From an uncultured Lachnospiraceae bacterium (GTDB taxonomy: Bacteria > Bacillota > Clostridia > Lachnospirales > Lachnospiraceae): 34,512 nucleotides of DNA. A program made the translations under genes and the position numbers. Under the pieces are notes generated by a model. That model made no database searches. It had not been told where the DNA came from and saw only the letters and a list, made by a program, of their open reading frames with translations. Numbering within the stretch: the stretch's first letter is position 1; each line of letters starts with the position of its first letter. The stretch spans positions 1 to 34,512 of the forward strand of contig CANAZK010000010.1 in NCBI GenBank assembly GCA_947366105.1, written 5' to 3'. Of this stretch, positions 18,122-26,024 are shown piece by piece.

Positions 18122-19501
18122 ATGACAGCTAACGAGATTAAACAAATTGTGGATGCACAGCGGAAATTCTTCTATACAGGCGCTACATTGAATGTGGATT
18201 ACCGCCTGACTGCCCTCAAGAAATTAAAAACGTCCGTTCTCTCCCACGAAAAGGAAATCAACGAGGCGTTAAAAAAAGATTTGGGTAAAAGTGCATTTGA
18301 AAGCTATATGTGCGAAACGGGACTTGTATCAAGCGAACTAAGCTACATGATAAAACATACTCGTACGTTTGCAAAGGAGAAAACCGTTTTCACGCCTCTG
18401 GCACAGTTCCACTCAAGAAGCTATAAGAAACCTTCACCATATGGCGTTACCTTGATTATGAGCCCGTGGAATTATCCGTTCATGCTGACCATCGAGCCGC
18501 TTATAGACGCAGTTGCGGCGGGAAATACAGCAGTGCTGAAACCAAGCGCCTACTCTCCTCACACAAGCGATATTATTAAGCTTATTGTCGAAGAATGTTT
18601 TCAGCCGGAATATGTATCCGTTGTCATGGGCGGACGTGAAGAAAACACCTGCCTCCTGGAAGAACACTTTGACTACATTTTCTTCACCGGAAGCCCGGCG
18701 GTGGGAAAAGAAGTGATGCGAAATGCTTCCCGGCGCTTAACACCCGTGACATTAGAACTTGGCGGAAAAAGTCCTTGTATCGTGGAAAAGACCGCAAATC
18801 TAAAGCTCGCCGCCAGACGGATCGTATTCGGCAAATATTTAAACTGCGGACAGACCTGCGTAGCCCCGGATTATATTTACTGCGACGCTTCTGTCAAAGA
18901 CGAATTGGCAAAACGGCTTAAGAAAGAAATTGTAAGACAATTTGGACGTGCCCCGCTTACTAATAAGAACTACGGCAAAATAATCAACGGGAAACATTTC
19001 CACCGCATTGCCGGGTTGATTGACCGGGATAAAATTGTTCACGGCGGAAAAATAAATGAAAAAACTCTCCAAATTGAGCCGACGGTTCTTGACAATGTAA
19101 ACTGGAACGACGGCGTAATGCAGGAAGAAATTTTCGGTCCGGTGCTTCCAATCGTAACATACCATGCTATCGACAGCGCTATTGCCAAAATAAACTCCAT
19201 GCCGCACCCGCTTGCGCTCTACATCTTCACTTCCAATCAAAAAGCAGCCAAAAAAGTAACTACCAAATGCAGTTTCGGCGGAGGCTGCATCAATGATGTC
19301 GTCATCCACCTTGCTACAAGCGACATGGGATTCGGAGGCTTCGGCGAAAGCGGAATGGGTTCTTATCACGGAAGAGACGGATTCAACACCTTCTCCCATT
19401 ATAAGAGCATTGTCGATAAGAAAACATGGATAGACCTGCCCATGCGTTATCAGCCTTACCGCAGGATAAACGAGAAATTAATACGAATGTTTTTAAAGTA
19501 A
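18122..19501 (+). CDS. Aldehyde dehydrogenase, class-3-like
   Basis: The 459-residue protein has all ALDH landmarks: PWNYP (N117), KPSAYSP, the FFTGSPAVGKEVM cofactor loop, LELGGKSP with general base E212, and NCGQTCVAPDY with nucleophile C246. EEIFGPVLP and the GESGMGSYHG end region are also present. Length and the absence of a long N-terminus fit the class 3 (fatty or medium-chain aldehyde) group, which often uses NAD(P). GGAGG lies 9 nt before ATG 18122. It sits after a terminator, so it is probably transcribed on its own, though a promoter could not be fixed. Substrate is unknown; detoxification of aldehydes or lipid aldehyde oxidation are likely roles. Confidence 0.93.
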   Translation: MTANEIKQIVDAQRKFFYTGATLNVDYRLTALKKLKTSVLSHEKEINEALKKDLGKSAFESYMCETGLVSSELSYMIKHTRTFAKEKTVFTPLAQFHSRSYKKPSPYGVTLIMSPWNYPFMLTIEPLIDAVAAGNTAVLKPSAYSPHTSDIIKLIVEECFQPEYVSVVMGGREENTCLLEEHFDYIFFTGSPAVGKEVMRNASRRLTPVTLELGGKSPCIVEKTANLKLAARRIVFGKYLNCGQTCVAPDYIYCDASVKDELAKRLKKEIVRQFGRAPLTNKNYGKIINGKHFHRIAGLIDRDKIVHGGKINEKTLQIEPTVLDNVNWNDGVMQEEIFGPVLPIVTYHAIDSAIAKINSMPHPLALYIFTSNQKAAKKVTTKCSFGGGCINDVVIHLATSDMGFGGFGESGMGSYHGRDGFNTFSHYKSIVDKKTWIDLPMRYQPYRRINEKLIRMFLK

Positions 19502-19519
19502 CTCCAAGCCTCTCCAATC

Positions 19520-19557
19520 AAATCAGCGCCGCCGACTAAATCGGTGACGCTGATTTT
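19520..19557. terminator. Terminator between converging genes
   Basis: The stem pairs AAATCAGCG (from 19520) with CGCTGATTT (to 19556), and an inner GCCGA/TCGGT stem continues it, with a small internal mismatch. T tracts occur on both sides, so it may serve the aldehyde dehydrogenase (+) and the Cys-rich gene (-). Confidence 0.7.
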
Positions 19558-19559
19558 CA

Positions 19560-19805
19560 CTACTCTTCATTTTGTATAATTCTTTTCTGTATCTTATTAT
19601 AGTTCTCTCTCTTATGCGGAAACAAACAATTACTGCAGTCCTTGATTCCTTTTTCCGTATAAGTAAAATTACCTCCGCACTTATCTCCCTTCAGATACAA
19701 CGGACAATAACAGAACAGACAGTTGAAATTCTCCGTATCGTCTGTTCTATGGCACGGAAAGTATTCGCACTCTCTGTGCTGAAAAAATTTATAGTTTTCC
19801 GACAT
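19560..19805 (-). CDS. Cysteine-rich small domain protein (metal-binding)
   Basis: This 81-residue protein has eight cysteines (C13, C18, C29, C32, C34, C43, C57, C60) in the pattern ECEYFPCH, NCLFCYCPLY, DKCGGNF and DCSNC, plus nearby histidines. This matches the conserved Cys-rich small domain family (zf-like, PF04071 from memory), found as stand-alone proteins in Clostridia and archaea. The cysteines are likely zinc or iron-sulfur ligands; the function is not known. AGGAG precedes the ATG. It lies 17 nt after the HelD-like gene and is probably cotranscribed with it. Confidence 0.85.
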   Translation of the reverse strand: MSENYKFFQHRECEYFPCHRTDDTENFNCLFCYCPLYLKGDKCGGNFTYTEKGIKDCSNCLFPHKRENYNKIQKRIIQNEE

Positions 19806-19822
19806 ATGATTCTCCTCACCTT

Positions 19823-21856
19823 CTATCTAAAAAGTCCGCTTATTTCTTTATCTGAAAGTATGTGCAACTCATGAAGAGCTCTCGTAATCGCAACATACAG
19901 AAGCTTCGCATCCTTCGGATTATTCCCGTAGGTATCTGAATCCGGCTTCCAAAGAACTACCGCATCGAACTCAAGCCCCTTCGTCCCGGCGACGGAAAGC
20001 ACCATGACTCCATTGTGAAATGTATCCTCCTGCTCGATTCCAAGAAGCTGTTTCACCTTTCCAGCCTCCTCCTCTGTTTTGCATATAACCGCAATCGTCT
20101 CATATTCCGCCTTTAAAAGCCCTTGAAGCGTCATCTCCAACTGTCCGTGAAGCTTACCGCTTTCCACCATCTTCACACACACTTCCCTGCCGCGGCGTAT
20201 CACCGGCTCAATCTTGTATTCACCCTGAGACGCCTTTTCCAATACTTTACCCGCACATTCCGATATCTCGATGGTATTCCGGTAACTCTTAAGAAGCATA
20301 TAAAAACTGTCAGTTTCCTTTTCAAAAACAGCTTCTTTCAGCCCATCCCAATGGTTCATTCCTGTATCATAATGAATATTCTGAGACACATCGCCCATAA
20401 TCGTAAAATAGCATTCAGGCAGCAGCTGTTTCAAAACATAATAAATCATCTCGCCAAAATCCTGCGCCTCATCAATGATAATCTGGCTGAATTCGTCCTC
20501 TTCCTTCTTCATAAAAATTCTTCGCCAAATCAGGGCAATAGCCGCAGTATCGTATATGTCCAATTCATTTTTCCAAATGCCGTTTCTAGTCCCGGTAAAG
20601 TCATAGTCCGAATTTTGGGATTCCAGTTCAAGCAAAAACTCATTATAGATCTGTATCTCTGTCCATCTCTTTTTGTCTGAGTGATAATAATTCCGGTACT
20701 TTCCCAATACAGCCCTTCTATCATCCGGTTCCATATCCGAACATAAGAATTTGATTTTAGATGAAATGCGGGAATTATATAATTTCTCTAACTGAAAAAG
20801 CGATAACCGTCCGCTGCTCCTGTAAGTTTCCTCTAAATTCTCGGCAGATAAAATCCGTCCGATTTTATCATCATAAATCTCTTCCAATGAAATATTTTCA
20901 CTTCTCCATCTGCTTAAGAATTGTTCTAACGCTTTTACAAACTTAAGCTTGCTTTTTATTCCTGCATCATCCCGGTCCCGCACTATCTTATATTTTTTCT
21001 TCCAGCCCTTGTACATCAAGTAAGGAAGAAATACGTCCATCCGCATCTGCTTCACATGGTTCACGTCCAATTCCGGAAGTCCGCTGCTGATATAGTTAAG
21101 AAGCATATCGCTGCTCCCCACAATGCAGAACTCTGACGGCTTATATCTATCCTCGTAATTATACAGAAGATAGGAAATCCTGTGAAGCGCCACCGTTGTT
21201 TTTCCGCTTCCCGCCACTCCCTGTACAATTATATTCTTGGTCGGCACATCACGGATAATCTGATTCTGCTCCTTTTGAATTGTTGCTATAATATCGCCAA
21301 GAGCCGCCTCTTTATTCTGCGAGAGATATTTGATAAGCAGCTCGTCATTAGCGGCTGCATCATCATCATAAAATCCCAACAGCTTTTCTTCAGCAATATC
21401 ATAAGTTCTTTTCTTCTTTAAATCAATCGGAACTTCCGTCTGCCCCAATACACTAAACGTACCTTTCCCCAACTCATTTTCATAATATACACTGGCAGCG
21501 GGCGCGCGCCAATCCACAATCACCACATCGGTCTGTTCTGTAGTCACACCATTTTTCCCTATATACAGCGACATATCCGAACATTCTTCAATGTTCCGGT
21601 AATCAATCCTTCCGAAATACGCTTTCTTAAGCGCCGCCCTGCTTTTTCTTATGGAATTTCTCGTGTGTTCTAAAATATGCATACCCGCAATTAACGCTCC
21701 ATAGGAATCGCCGTCGCCCTTTTTCACATTCTGCGTCAGCACAGTCACCTCTTTTTTATATGCACGCTCTTTCTGTTCATATACATCAAGGTTCTTACGG
21801 ATAATTGCAAGACATTCATCCAGATGCTTCTGTTCCTCTAATCTCTCTCTGTCCAT
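19823..21856 (-). CDS. helD: HelD-like RNA polymerase-recycling ATPase (UvrD/Rep fold)
   Basis: The protein has 677 residues from ATG 21856, which has GGGAG 7 nt upstream; a GTG 27 bases earlier (ORF-track start) is also possible. The N-terminal coiled coil (MDRERLEEQKHLDECLAIIR onward) is the arm that enters the polymerase secondary channel in this family. YFGRIDY and VVDWRAPAASVYYE are family hallmarks. Walker A is GVAGSGKTT (about 213-221), Walker B IIIDEAQDF; later motifs are GTKGLEFDAVVLWKP and LLYVAITRALHELHI. HelD proteins pull stalled or idle RNA polymerase off DNA with ATP; some relatives give rifamycin resistance. Here housekeeping recycling is the safest reading. The Cys-rich small gene follows. 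Confidence 0.9.
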   Translation of the reverse strand: MDRERLEEQKHLDECLAIIRKNLDVYEQKERAYKKEVTVLTQNVKKGDGDSYGALIAGMHILEHTRNSIRKSRAALKKAYFGRIDYRNIEECSDMSLYIGKNGVTTEQTDVVIVDWRAPAASVYYENELGKGTFSVLGQTEVPIDLKKKRTYDIAEEKLLGFYDDDAAANDELLIKYLSQNKEAALGDIIATIQKEQNQIIRDVPTKNIIVQGVAGSGKTTVALHRISYLLYNYEDRYKPSEFCIVGSSDMLLNYISSGLPELDVNHVKQMRMDVFLPYLMYKGWKKKYKIVRDRDDAGIKSKLKFVKALEQFLSRWRSENISLEEIYDDKIGRILSAENLEETYRSSGRLSLFQLEKLYNSRISSKIKFLCSDMEPDDRRAVLGKYRNYYHSDKKRWTEIQIYNEFLLELESQNSDYDFTGTRNGIWKNELDIYDTAAIALIWRRIFMKKEEDEFSQIIIDEAQDFGEMIYYVLKQLLPECYFTIMGDVSQNIHYDTGMNHWDGLKEAVFEKETDSFYMLLKSYRNTIEISECAGKVLEKASQGEYKIEPVIRRGREVCVKMVESGKLHGQLEMTLQGLLKAEYETIAVICKTEEEAGKVKQLLGIEQEDTFHNGVMVLSVAGTKGLEFDAVVLWKPDSDTYGNNPKDAKLLYVAITRALHELHILSDKEISGLFR

Positions 21857-22024
21857 ATTTCTTCTCCCATTCTCAAATTCCACCCGTTCCTTCCCGTAAG
21901 TATTATTACAAAAAAAAGATAAAGATATAGACTTTTATTTTCATTTATGTTAAGCTGATATTAATATTCGTATGTATTTTAATTGTCTGATAACTCATAA
22001 TCCATGTTCACATATTCAGAAATT

Positions 22025-22747
22025 TTATTTTGTCGCTTCATACAACGCAATGCTTACCGCTATCGGAAGATTCAAACTATCAATTTCCTTACTATGCCGT
22101 ATAATAATACTCTCCCCAATATTATTAAACTCAGCCGGCAGCCCTGTAGCTTCATTGCCAAATATTAGAGAATAAGGCTGGTTAAAACGGCTGTCTGCCA
22201 ATGCTGCCTTTGCATCCAGCATAAAAGGATGAAGTGAACGGGAAGAATGACATTCCAAATATAGGTCAAAGTTATCATAATACTGTATGTCCACTCCAAA
22301 AAATGCCCCCATAGAGGCCCGGATTACTTTAGGCTCAAATAAATCCACCGACGGGCCGATGACAGCAATATTTCTAATTCCAAATCCTAAACAGCTTCTT
22401 ATAATAGTTCCGAGGTTTCCCGCATTTGAAGGATTCACCAGCACTACATGATTCTCTTCATTCTGAATTTTCATTTCGTATTTTTTAAATTCTCCTATCA
22501 CATAGCAGTTTTCTTTCTTGGATAATATGTGAAATACTTTGTCATTAATGCTGTATGCAACATTGTGATTATTACAAAGCATAATTAATTTATCATACGC
22601 CTCACGATCAACAAACGAAGAATGAATATATATATGCGTTACCATATCCGGCTTTTTATTCAAAAGTTCAAACGTTAAGGTTATTCCTAAGGAATATGAA
22701 ACATCACTCTCCTTTTTGTATCGCTTTACATTCGTTTTTGCACCCAT
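22025..22747 (-). CDS. TrmH/SpoU-family RNA 2'-O-methyltransferase
   Basis: The 240-residue protein has the SPOUT knot motifs: motif 1 NPSNAGNLGTIIRS (105-118, with catalytic R117), motif 2 LIFGNEATGLP (194-204) and motif 3 DSLNLPIAVSIALYEA (223-238). The N-terminal 95 residues resemble the substrate-binding domain of rRNA-type members such as RlmB/TsnR. It would methylate a ribose 2'-OH in rRNA or tRNA using S-adenosylmethionine; the target is not evident. GGAGG lies 9 nt before the ATG. A promoter lies at 22865-22894 and a terminator-like hairpin stands between that promoter and the gene, suggesting attenuation. Confidence 0.88.
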   Translation of the reverse strand: MGAKTNVKRYKKESDVSYSLGITLTFELLNKKPDMVTHIYIHSSFVDREAYDKLIMLCNNHNVAYSINDKVFHILSKKENCYVIGEFKKYEMKIQNEENHVVLVNPSNAGNLGTIIRSCLGFGIRNIAVIGPSVDLFEPKVIRASMGAFFGVDIQYYDNFDLYLECHSSRSLHPFMLDAKAALADSRFNQPYSLIFGNEATGLPAEFNNIGESIIIRHSKEIDSLNLPIAVSIALYEATK

Positions 22748-22778
22748 ACGATGTACCTCCTATCACAAAGCAAAAAAT

Positions 22779-22820
22779 ATAGACCCAACTCTTTGAATTA
22801 ATACTAAAAGTTGAGTCTAT
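22779..22820 (-). terminator. Terminator hairpin in the methyltransferase leader
   Basis: In the minus-strand RNA, AUAGACUCAACU (22820-22809) pairs with AGUUGGGUCUAU (22790-22779), one G-U pair, loop 18 nt, followed by AUUUUUUGC. It lies 71 nt after the stop of the upstream gene (22891) and 31 nt before the methyltransferase ATG, downstream of the latter's own predicted promoter. It could end the upstream transcript and also attenuate the methyltransferase. Confidence 0.75.
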
Positions 22821-22864
22821 TAACTTGCACGCCCTGAATATTAAATCACAAATTCCTATTGTCT

Positions 22865-22894
22865 ATAATACAATAATTTAAAAATCTGTGTCAA
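22865..22894 (-). promoter_or_regulatory. Predicted sigma-A promoter for the methyltransferase gene
   Basis: The minus strand reads TTGACA (22894-22889), an 18-nt spacer and TATTAT (22870-22865). The -35 is consensus and overlaps the stop codon of the upstream 354-residue gene. Start of transcription would be near 22857, giving a leader of about 110 nt. Confidence 0.6.
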
Positions 22895-23955
22895 GACCTT
22901 TTACTTACCCCTTCCCACATTTCATTTAATAAAATTTTTGAAAACACGTAGTCCTCTTTATGTATTTTATCTATCTTTCTAATGATTTCTTCATCAGAAT
23001 CCTGATTGTTTGAACACGTTCTTTTTAAAATAACATTTCTTAACAAAGTACTCATTCTAATCAATTCCGAACACTTATCCCTTAATATCTCCACATTTTG
23101 AACCAAACCTTTCCCAAAGAAATACTCTATTCTTTTTGCCATTAATTCTTTATGGAGCACTAAAACATGCGCCGCTTTTACCGCATCCCAATTCTTCATA
23201 TACATTTGTTTTAATCCGTCATAAAAAGCAAGACCAAACACAAAGTCAAAACCATGCTCCACATTCTCTGCAATTGCATCTTCAGATTCATTTGTAAAGT
23301 AATGATATAAGCCGTCCATATACATATTTTTTGATTCAATATAATTTTCTAATTGAAGAATTGTATTTTTATAATCAAACTTAAAATCTACCGCATCTAC
23401 TTTCTTAAAAAATCGATATAGTATATATTTATAATCCAACCCTTCAATATCAAAGGCTTTTTCAACTTCTTCAAAGCTGCATGTTTCAAAACTCAATTTC
23501 CCGTCTGCAAAAAAATCAGCCACATAAAAAATACCTTTTTCCTGATCATATCCATATAATAACGGGTTGTGGGTGGTGTTCCGCTTACTTGCATAATTGC
23601 TGATACATGCTCTGTTCAAATATGTATAAGCGTAAAAACCGTTGGAAATTTGATTCATAAAAAATTGGGGTATATTCGATGTATTATTTATAATAAAATC
23701 CCTTGTCATTCTATTTTCATAAATAAAATAGCAATTGTACCACATATCCGTTCTAAAAAAATCATTATAACCAATTTTAGGGTTCATTCTTATATTAATG
23801 AAATTTCCCATTATCCAATCCATTTCTGCTTCCGTATCTCCAATAACAGATAACAGAAACGAATCCGCAGGTATGTGATTAATAATAGGTTTATGAATCG
23901 GCAATATTATTTTCTTTTTCATTTTACATAACGCATTCCTTCCAAAATACGCCAT
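22891..23955 (-). CDS. Hypothetical protein, 354 residues
   Basis: I do not recognise this protein securely. It is rich in aromatic residues and has no signal peptide or membrane helix. Notable stretches are HIPADSFLLSVIGDTEAEMD, FINIRMNPKIGYNDFFRTDM, DMWYNCYFIYENRM, YGYDQEKGIFYVADFFADGK and, near the end, a charged helical region. The pattern reminds me of uncharacterised proteins found near peptide natural-product genes in Bacilli and Clostridia, possibly with a papain-like (BtrH_N-like) fold, but this is a weak impression. The start is uncertain: AAGGAGGG sits only 2-3 nt before ATG 23955, and a second ATG at 23922 lacks a good site. It is divergent from a TetR-type gene that may control it. 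Confidence 0.75.
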   Translation of the reverse strand: MAYFGRNALCKMKKKIILPIHKPIINHIPADSFLLSVIGDTEAEMDWIMGNFINIRMNPKIGYNDFFRTDMWYNCYFIYENRMTRDFIINNTSNIPQFFMNQISNGFYAYTYLNRACISNYASKRNTTHNPLLYGYDQEKGIFYVADFFADGKLSFETCSFEEVEKAFDIEGLDYKYILYRFFKKVDAVDFKFDYKNTILQLENYIESKNMYMDGLYHYFTNESEDAIAENVEHGFDFVFGLAFYDGLKQMYMKNWDAVKAAHVLVLHKELMAKRIEYFFGKGLVQNVEILRDKCSELIRMSTLLRNVILKRTCSNNQDSDEEIIRKIDKIHKEDYVFSKILLNEMWEGVSKRS

Positions 23956-24147
23956 TCCCTCCTTCGTAAAATATTTTTACTAAATATTATATAATTTCTA
24001 TCGAAGGCAATAAACGAACGAAAGGTAATGTATATTATCTCAATTGTTCCATACTATATTAATTTTTGGTAAAAGTTTCAATAGTATGCTTTGCATCTTA
24101 TTTTAACTGTGATAAAATAAAACTTACTATAATTAAGGAGCTGCCAT
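23956..24147. promoter_or_regulatory. Divergent control region between unknown gene and TetR-type gene
   Basis: CATACTAT (24050-24057) and ATAGTATG (24081-24088) form a perfect 8-bp inverted repeat 23 bp apart. The second arm runs into ATGCTTTGCAT (24086-24096), itself a small palindrome. A weak promoter for the TetR gene (TTGCAT 24091-24096, 16-nt spacer, TAAAAT 24113-24118) would overlap that palindrome, as expected for autorepression. A TATAAT facing left (23991-23986) may serve the 354-residue gene. All are visual calls. Confidence 0.4.
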
Positions 24148-24753
24148 ATGAAAGAGAAATCCTACATATCCCGGAAAGAACAAGCTGTTCTGACCAAAAA
24201 GAAAATATTTGATACCACCGTGCTTCTCATAAAAAAGAAAGGTTACAATAAAATTACAATCCGCGAGATTTGCAACAATGCCGAAATCTCAGTGGGTACC
24301 TTTTATCTGTATTTTCTCTCCAAAGACGATATCCTTTTGGATATCTATAACGGGCTTGTCCAAAACCTTACAGATGCACAGCTTCCAGATTCCAACCTTA
24401 CAGTTTCCGGACAGATTCTACAGTATATTGAATACTTTTTGAGACAGCTTCAGAACTCCTTTGACAAAGATCTGATTCAGGAAATCTATCGTATTAACAT
24501 TTCCTCCGGACAGGATGTTGTTCTTTCCCCGGATAATACTTTATTTCAGTCTATTGTGCGGCTTCTTGAACATCCAACTGATACGGAGCATGTTCTTTAC
24601 AGCTGTACTCCGGAAACTTTAACCCGCAGAATCATGATTTTCGTTCATGGATTTCTTATGCACTGGCTTGTAGAAGAATCTGACGATTTTGAAAAAATGC
24701 TCGGTGAGTGCCTCACCGAGCTTAATCACTATCTCTCTCTTTATTTTGTGTAA
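24148..24753 (+). CDS. TetR-family transcriptional regulator
   Basis: The 201-residue protein has the TetR helix-turn-helix in residues 16-60: TKKKIFDTTVLLIKKKGYNK, then TIREICNNAEISVGTFYLYF. The ligand-binding half is divergent, so the inducer cannot be guessed. AAGGAG precedes ATG 24148. It is divergent from the unknown 354-residue gene and converges on the peptidase operon. Its last 13 bases overlap the 3' end of the pepT paralog, and its codons near the C-terminus (MLGECLTEL) also encode that operon's terminator hairpin. It may repress the divergent gene and itself; control of the peptidase operon is possible, but the operator-like palindrome there has no match beside this gene. Confidence 0.92.
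   Translation: MKEKSYISRKEQAVLTKKKIFDTTVLLIKKKGYNKITIREICNNAEISVGTFYLYFLSKDDILLDIYNGLVQNLTDAQLPDSNLTVSGQILQYIEYFLRQLQNSFDKDLIQEIYRINISSGQDVVLSPDNTLFQSIVRLLEHPTDTEHVLYSCTPETLTRRIMIFVHGFLMHWLVEESDDFEKMLGECLTELNHYLSLYFV
24692..24721 (-). terminator. Peptidase-operon terminator inside the TetR coding sequence
   Basis: A perfect 10-bp stem GCTCGGTGAG (24699-24708) with CTCACCGAGC (24712-24721), loop TGC, is followed on the minus strand by ATTTTTTC. It starts 20 nt past the stop of the pepT paralog. On the plus strand no T run follows, so it acts in one direction only. Confidence 0.88.
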
Positions 24754-25976
24754 TCTGCCGCCGCGAGACGGATAATATTTACCACAGCTTCCACAGCTTT
24801 TTCCATGGTCTGTACGGAGATAAATTCATACACGCTGAATCCGTTACGCCCGCCTGAAAACAAGTTCGGACACGGGAATCCTTTGTAAGAAATCGTCACC
24901 CCGTCCGTACCGCCGCGTACCGGAAGAAACTTCGGACTGAGTCCCGTCATTGATATTGCTTTCTCCGCTATTTCCTTTATTTCCGGATAACAGTCAATCT
25001 TCGGCTTCATATTCAGATAATAGTCCTCCACAGACACTTCAAAAGTGTCTTCGCCATAACAACCGTTTAAAAACACTGCGGTTTCCTGTATCCTCTTCTT
25101 CCGCGCTTCGTAACCCTCCTTACTGAAATCCCTGATATGACATGTCATTACACATTGATCCACACTTCCAAGAATATCCGTCACGTTATAATAACCTTCG
25201 TAGTCAAGGGTACTGGACGGCGCCTCGCTTTCCGGAAGGCAGGAAATAAATTTCTGTGCCAAAAGTACGGCATTTTTCATTTTATTCCTTGCCATTCCCG
25301 GATGAATACTCCTTCCATTTACTTTAATCGTCGCAATAGCGGCATTAAAATTTTCACAGTTGATTTCACCGGGAGTCCCTCCCTCCAGTGTAAATCCAAA
25401 ATCAACCGGAATCTTTTCCATGGAAATATAATCCGTACTGTACCCCAGCTCTTCATCCGGTGTAAATACAATATAAATATCTCCGTGCCGGATTTCCGGA
25501 TGCTCGATTATATATCTGACCGCCTCCATAATCTCCGCAATACCGGCCTTGCCGTCTGCCCCGAGAAGCGTCGTACCGTCAGTAACAAGCAGATCGTCGC
25601 CAATATACTCCCTCATAACAGGAAATTCTTTTGGCGAAAGGATAATATTTTTACCCCTGTTCAAAATAATATCGTCTCCCTGATAGTTTTCCACAAGCCT
25701 TGGTCTGATGTTCTCTCCCAGCACCTCCGGATTCGTATCCAAATGTGCAAGAAATGCCACCGCCGGTACGTGTTCAGAGATATTCGCCTCCATATGCGCA
25801 TACAAAAAACTTTTATCGTCAACCTCCACATGCTCCACTCCCATCTCTAGAAGTTCATCCTGAAGCAGTTCCGCCAAAAGTCTTTGATTCTCATTACTCG
25901 GACAACATTTTTTCTGCTCATCAGCCTGTGTGTCGATTGCAACGTATCTGGAAAACCTTCTAACTATTTCTTTCAT
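24741..25976 (-). CDS. Peptidase T paralog with altered metal site
   Basis: The 411-residue protein aligns along its whole length with the pepT next door (M20B family). It keeps H78 and D80 (AHLDTNP), D141 (GADGKAG) and E175/E176 (TPDEELG), and the dimerisation-domain SIHPG. It differs at two expected metal ligands: the MDGG aspartate is E198 (LEGG), and the C-terminal histidine is F380 (NGFSVYEF versus NSHSIYEY). Glu at the first place occurs in other M20 enzymes; loss of the histidine does not fit normal two-zinc catalysis. GADDKAG is GADGKAG here. It may have changed specificity, work with one metal, or be inactive. AAAGGAG precedes the ATG; the gap to the upstream pepT is 48 nt. The gene ends inside the convergent TetR gene. 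Confidence 0.88.
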   Translation of the reverse strand: MKEIVRRFSRYVAIDTQADEQKKCCPSNENQRLLAELLQDELLEMGVEHVEVDDKSFLYAHMEANISEHVPAVAFLAHLDTNPEVLGENIRPRLVENYQGDDIILNRGKNIILSPKEFPVMREYIGDDLLVTDGTTLLGADGKAGIAEIMEAVRYIIEHPEIRHGDIYIVFTPDEELGYSTDYISMEKIPVDFGFTLEGGTPGEINCENFNAAIATIKVNGRSIHPGMARNKMKNAVLLAQKFISCLPESEAPSSTLDYEGYYNVTDILGSVDQCVMTCHIRDFSKEGYEARKKRIQETAVFLNGCYGEDTFEVSVEDYYLNMKPKIDCYPEIKEIAEKAISMTGLSPKFLPVRGGTDGVTISYKGFPCPNLFSGGRNGFSVYEFISVQTMEKAVEAVVNIIRLAAADYTK

Positions 25977-26024
25977 ATCTGTTTGCTCCTTTCGTCCTCT
26001 TCTTCCCGGGCAAACGTCGTGACC

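Noticed and set aside
24741-25976. Second PepT as dead because GADDKAG is GADGKAG
   Set aside because: By alignment to M20 enzymes the bridging Asp is two residues before the Lys and is retained; only the F380 and E198 changes concern metal ligands.
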